From: an uncultured Lachnospiraceae bacterium
GTDB lineage: Bacteria > Bacillota > Clostridia > Lachnospirales > Lachnospiraceae
DNA length: 64,000 bases
NCBI GenBank assembly: GCA_900544685.1
Contig: UQWA01000005.1
Span: 1 to 64,000, forward strand
Reading direction: 5' to 3'
In this document: positions 61,260 through 64,000 of the stretch, in pieces
Position numbering within the stretch: the first letter of the stretch is position 1
How the letters are laid out: every line of letters starts with the position of its first letter
Translations under genes and position numbers: made by a program
The notes under the pieces: model-generated
Databases searched by the model: none
The model's input: only the letters and a program-made list of their open reading frames with translations
Told to the model about the DNA's origin: nothing

Positions 61260-62465
61260 ATGCGATTACTGGACAGAATCATCAGAGCAGTACTGCTGGT
61301 CTGTATGACAGTATTAAGCGGATATATTCTGATACGGGCAGTGACGATTGCAGGGGAAAACGGTGTATTTCAGGATACGCCGCTTTTGTCTGCTCTTTAC
61401 CGGAAACTGGAAACGTATAGTGAACAGTTTTTTGTGCCTGCGCTGTATTATGATGAGACGGCGCAGGTATGGCAGCAGGATCTGGAAGATAGCGTCAGCC
61501 AGACGGTAATTCCATATTCCTGTTATGTGGACAGGCAAGGGGAACAGCGCGGACAAAAGGAACCAGATGAAGAATATGAACTGATTCTGGAAGCAGAGGC
61601 AAAAGCGGAAGAACAAAAACAGCCACTGGACTTGCAGGAGTGGATGGCAAATCAGAAGCAAATGGAAGGATTGCAGAAGGATGAATCAGAAAAAGAGGTC
61701 ATACAAGGCTCCAGAGAAGAGGAATTTGCCGCACTTCTGAATACATATTTTTCCATGGATGCGGCAACAACCATAGACAGCAGCAGGTTGAATAACAGTC
61801 TTTTGGACATGGATCTGTCGTTGGATACGCAGGCGGCGGGACCGCAGATACTCATCTACCACAGCCATTCGCAGGAGGGCTTTACAGATACAGTGGAGGG
61901 GGATGATACGACAACGATTGTGGGAGTGGGAGATTATCTGACACAGCTTCTGATGGAACAGTATGGATATGAAGTAATTCACGACAGGGGCGTGTATGAC
62001 CTGGTGGATGGTGTGCTGGATCGGAATGTAGCATATGATTATGCAGGAGCAGCAGTAGAAAAATGGCTGGAGAAGTATCCACAGATACAGGTTATTATTG
62101 ATCTGCACAGAGATGGGGTAGATGGTAAGAAATTTGTTACGGAATATCAGGGGAAACAGACAGCGAATCTGATGTTTATTCTGGGAATGAGTCAGACAGC
62201 AGATCATCAGGATATTACCTATCTTCCCAATCCTTACATAAAAGAGAACACAGCATTTGCACTGCAAATGCAGATACAGGCAGAGATGGATGCGCCGGGA
62301 GTGATGCGCAATATTTATCTGATGGCTTATCGGTTCAATCTGCATTATCGACCGAGAAGTATCCTTTTAGAAGCGGGGACACAGCTGAATTCGCTGGAAG
62401 AAGAGAAAAATGCCATGGATGTTTTTGCACAGATCCTGAATAAGGAACTGAAAGGCAGTCGGTAA
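61260..62465 (+). CDS. spoIIP: Stage II sporulation protein P
   Basis: The 401-residue peptidoglycan amidase/endopeptidase works with SpoIID and SpoIIM in engulfment. A membrane anchor is at residues 8-30; a linker rich in Glu and Gln follows; the amidase domain starts near QILIYHSHSQEGF, whose His binds zinc, and continues with VIIDLHRDGVDGKK and RSILLEAGTQLNS containing the second ligand and Glu. GTG at 61251 overlaps its own GAGGTG ribosome site, so ATG at 61260 is more likely. Confidence 0.92.
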   Translation: MRLLDRIIRAVLLVCMTVLSGYILIRAVTIAGENGVFQDTPLLSALYRKLETYSEQFFVPALYYDETAQVWQQDLEDSVSQTVIPYSCYVDRQGEQRGQKEPDEEYELILEAEAKAEEQKQPLDLQEWMANQKQMEGLQKDESEKEVIQGSREEEFAALLNTYFSMDAATTIDSSRLNNSLLDMDLSLDTQAAGPQILIYHSHSQEGFTDTVEGDDTTTIVGVGDYLTQLLMEQYGYEVIHDRGVYDLVDGVLDRNVAYDYAGAAVEKWLEKYPQIQVIIDLHRDGVDGKKFVTEYQGKQTANLMFILGMSQTADHQDITYLPNPYIKENTAFALQMQIQAEMDAPGVMRNIYLMAYRFNLHYRPRSILLEAGTQLNSLEEEKNAMDVFAQILNKELKGSR

Positions 62466-62532
62466 GTCGGTTAGGTATAGACAAAGCGGGAAATCATGTG
62501 CTAAAATGCCTCTTGAACAGGAGGAAATACTA

Positions 62533-64000
62533 TTGGCAGCAATTGATCAGAATAAAATAAGGAATTTTTGTATTATCGCACATATAGACCATGGAAAATC
62601 CACTCTGGCGGACCGTATCATTGAGATGACTGGGCTTCTGACCAGCAGAGAGATGCAGGCACAGGTTCTGGACAATATGGATCTGGAGAGAGAACGTGGA
62701 ATTACCATCAAAGCGCAGACTGTGCGTATTGTCTATAAAGCAAAAGATGGAGAAGAATATATTTTTAACTTAATTGACACACCGGGGCATGTGGACTTTA
62801 ACTATGAGGTTTCCAGAAGTCTGGCAGCCTGTGACGGCGCCATTTTGGTAGTGGATGCTGCTCAGGGAATTGAGGCACAGACACTTGCCAATGTTTATCT
62901 GGCACTGGATCATGATCTGGATGTTATGCCGGTGATCAATAAAATTGATCTTCCAAGCGCAGATCCCCAGCGAGTGATCAATGAAATTGAAGACGTGATT
63001 GGAATTGAGGCACAGGATGCACCGCAGATCTCGGCAAAGACAGGACTGAATGTAGATCAGGTTCTGGAACAGATTGTGGAAAAGATACCGGCGCCGGGAG
63101 GAGACTCGAAGGCACCTCTGCAGGCTCTGATATTCGACTCTGTCTATGACTCGTATAAGGGTGTTATCATTTTCTGCAGGATCAAAGAAGGATCTGTCCG
63201 CAAGGGAACGCCGATTCGCATGATGGCAACCGGTGCAGTGGCAGATGTGGTGGAAGTAGGATATTTTGGACCGGGACAGTTCATTCCATGTGAAGAACTG
63301 AGTGCCGGTATGGTAGGGTATATTACAGCCAGCCTGAAGAATGTAAAGGACACCAGAGTAGGAGATACCGTAACCAATGCAGAAGAACCTTGCAGTGAAC
63401 CGCTTCCGGGTTATAAGAAGGTAAATCCGATGGTGTACTGCGGACTTTACCCGGCGGACGGTGCAAAATATCCGGATTTGAGGGATGCACTGGAAAAGCT
63501 TCAGCTAAATGATGCGGCACTGCAATTTGAACCGGAGACATCTCTGGCACTGGGATTTGGTTTCCGCTGTGGTTTCCTTGGATTACTTCATTTGGAAATC
63601 ATTCAGGAGCGTCTGGAGCGGGAATATAATCTGGATCTGGTTACTACAGCACCGAGCGTTATCTATAAGGTGTATAAGACAAATGGAGAGATAATAGACC
63701 TGACGAATCCGTCCAATCTGCCGGATGCATCAGAAATCGAATATATGGAAGAACCGATTGTGGGAGCCGAAATTATGGTGACGACAGAATATATTGGTGC
63801 TATTATGCAACTTTGCGAGGAACGTCGCGGCAATTATCTCGGTATGGAATATATGGAAGAGACCCGTGCGCTTCTGAAATACGAATTGCCGTTAAATGAG
63901 ATTATCTATGATTTCTTCGATGCCCTAAAGTCCCGTTCCAGAGGATATGCGTCCTTTGATTATGAGATGAAAGGTTATCAGAGATCCGAACTGGTAAAAC
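62533..64000 (+). CDS. lepA: Elongation factor 4 (LepA), partial
   Basis: This back-translocating GTPase is cut by the window end after about 489 of the usual 600 residues. AHIDHGKST (G1), DTPGHVDF (G3) and NKID (G4) are present, then domain II and the FRCGFLGLLHLEI region of EF-G-like domain III. The start is TTG at 62533 with AGGAGG 8 bases before; an in-frame ATG at 62506 would add nine residues and overlap that ribosome site. Its place after gpr and spoIIP is the standard Firmicutes order. Confidence 0.95.
   Translation, partial: MAAIDQNKIRNFCIIAHIDHGKSTLADRIIEMTGLLTSREMQAQVLDNMDLERERGITIKAQTVRIVYKAKDGEEYIFNLIDTPGHVDFNYEVSRSLAACDGAILVVDAAQGIEAQTLANVYLALDHDLDVMPVINKIDLPSADPQRVINEIEDVIGIEAQDAPQISAKTGLNVDQVLEQIVEKIPAPGGDSKAPLQALIFDSVYDSYKGVIIFCRIKEGSVRKGTPIRMMATGAVADVVEVGYFGPGQFIPCEELSAGMVGYITASLKNVKDTRVGDTVTNAEEPCSEPLPGYKKVNPMVYCGLYPADGAKYPDLRDALEKLQLNDAALQFEPETSLALGFGFRCGFLGLLHLEIIQERLEREYNLDLVTTAPSVIYKVYKTNGEIIDLTNPSNLPDASEIEYMEEPIVGAEIMVTTEYIGAIMQLCEERRGNYLGMEYMEETRALLKYELPLNEIIYDFFDALKSRSRGYASFDYEMKGYQRSELVK

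Noticed and set aside
62506..62532. Upstream ATG as lepA start
   Set aside because: It would read through the AGGAGG that is well placed for the TTG at 62533, and the added residues are not part of the conserved N-terminus.
1..64000. CRISPR arrays, tRNA or rRNA genes
   Set aside because: No regularly spaced repeats with unique spacers and no tRNA cloverleaf or rRNA-like sequence were noticed on either strand.

Overview
This window looks like chromosome from a strictly anaerobic, spore-forming Gram-positive Clostridia species, probably Lachnospiraceae or a close relative. The evidence is an alpha/beta-type small acid-soluble spore protein, the spore protease Gpr and SpoIIP near the right end, a tryptophan-type T-box leader, strong AGGAGG ribosome sites, anaerobic NrdG, and the oxygen-independent (cbi) cobalamin route. 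The family assignment is inference; no rRNA or tRNA gene is present to test it.

Region by region. 1-1.6 kb: a truncated IS1182-like transposase abuts a 5'-truncated, frameshifted short-chain dehydrogenase. 1.66-15.7 kb: two divergent operons around a molybdenum aldehyde oxidoreductase very like Desulfovibrio gigas Mop. The leftward operon holds a nucleotidyltransferase-ModE fusion, a phosphatase-HD fusion, XdhC and a Rossmann-TylF methyltransferase. The rightward operon holds a small protein, Mop, a large Fe-S/CCG electron-transfer protein, a CxxC redox protein, a small methyltransferase, a C-GCAxxG-C-C protein, a tetraether-synthase-like radical SAM enzyme and a PaaK-like CoA ligase. A convergent DUF5714-like gene follows. 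I regard this as the main candidate for an undescribed system: a conserved-looking set that oxidises an aldehyde and builds or matures something with radical SAM, methyl-transfer and acyl-activation steps.

15.7-23.0 kb is accessory DNA: a Mn-type (yybP-ykoY) riboswitch in front of a beheaded P-type ATPase, a possible toxin pair, two converging pseudogenes, and a small Tn916-like integrative element (structured AT-rich non-coding region, two unknown genes, excisionase, frameshifted tyrosine integrase). 23.0-36.5 kb: a protein-tyrosine phosphatase, a TAXI-type TRAP transporter, a complete LivKHMGF-type ABC transporter, homoserine dehydrogenase, and a T-box-controlled TrpXYZ-type transporter. 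36.5-37.4 kb: nrdG and dut.

37.4-57.8 kb: a cobalamin riboswitch followed by cbiD-L-F-G-H-JET-A-B-cobD-cbiP-C, a secreted YARHG protein, then cbiK-hemA-hemC-cobA/hemD-hemB-hemL. Together these carry glutamyl-tRNA to cobyric acid and provide the aminopropanol arm; I see no precorrin-2 dehydrogenase, nucleotide-loop assembly genes, corrinoid adenosyltransferase or cobalt transporter in the window. 57.7-64 kb: a Lit/DUF1461 membrane protein, a spore protein gene, holA, rpsT (minus strand), gpr, spoIIP and the start of lepA, which runs off the right edge.
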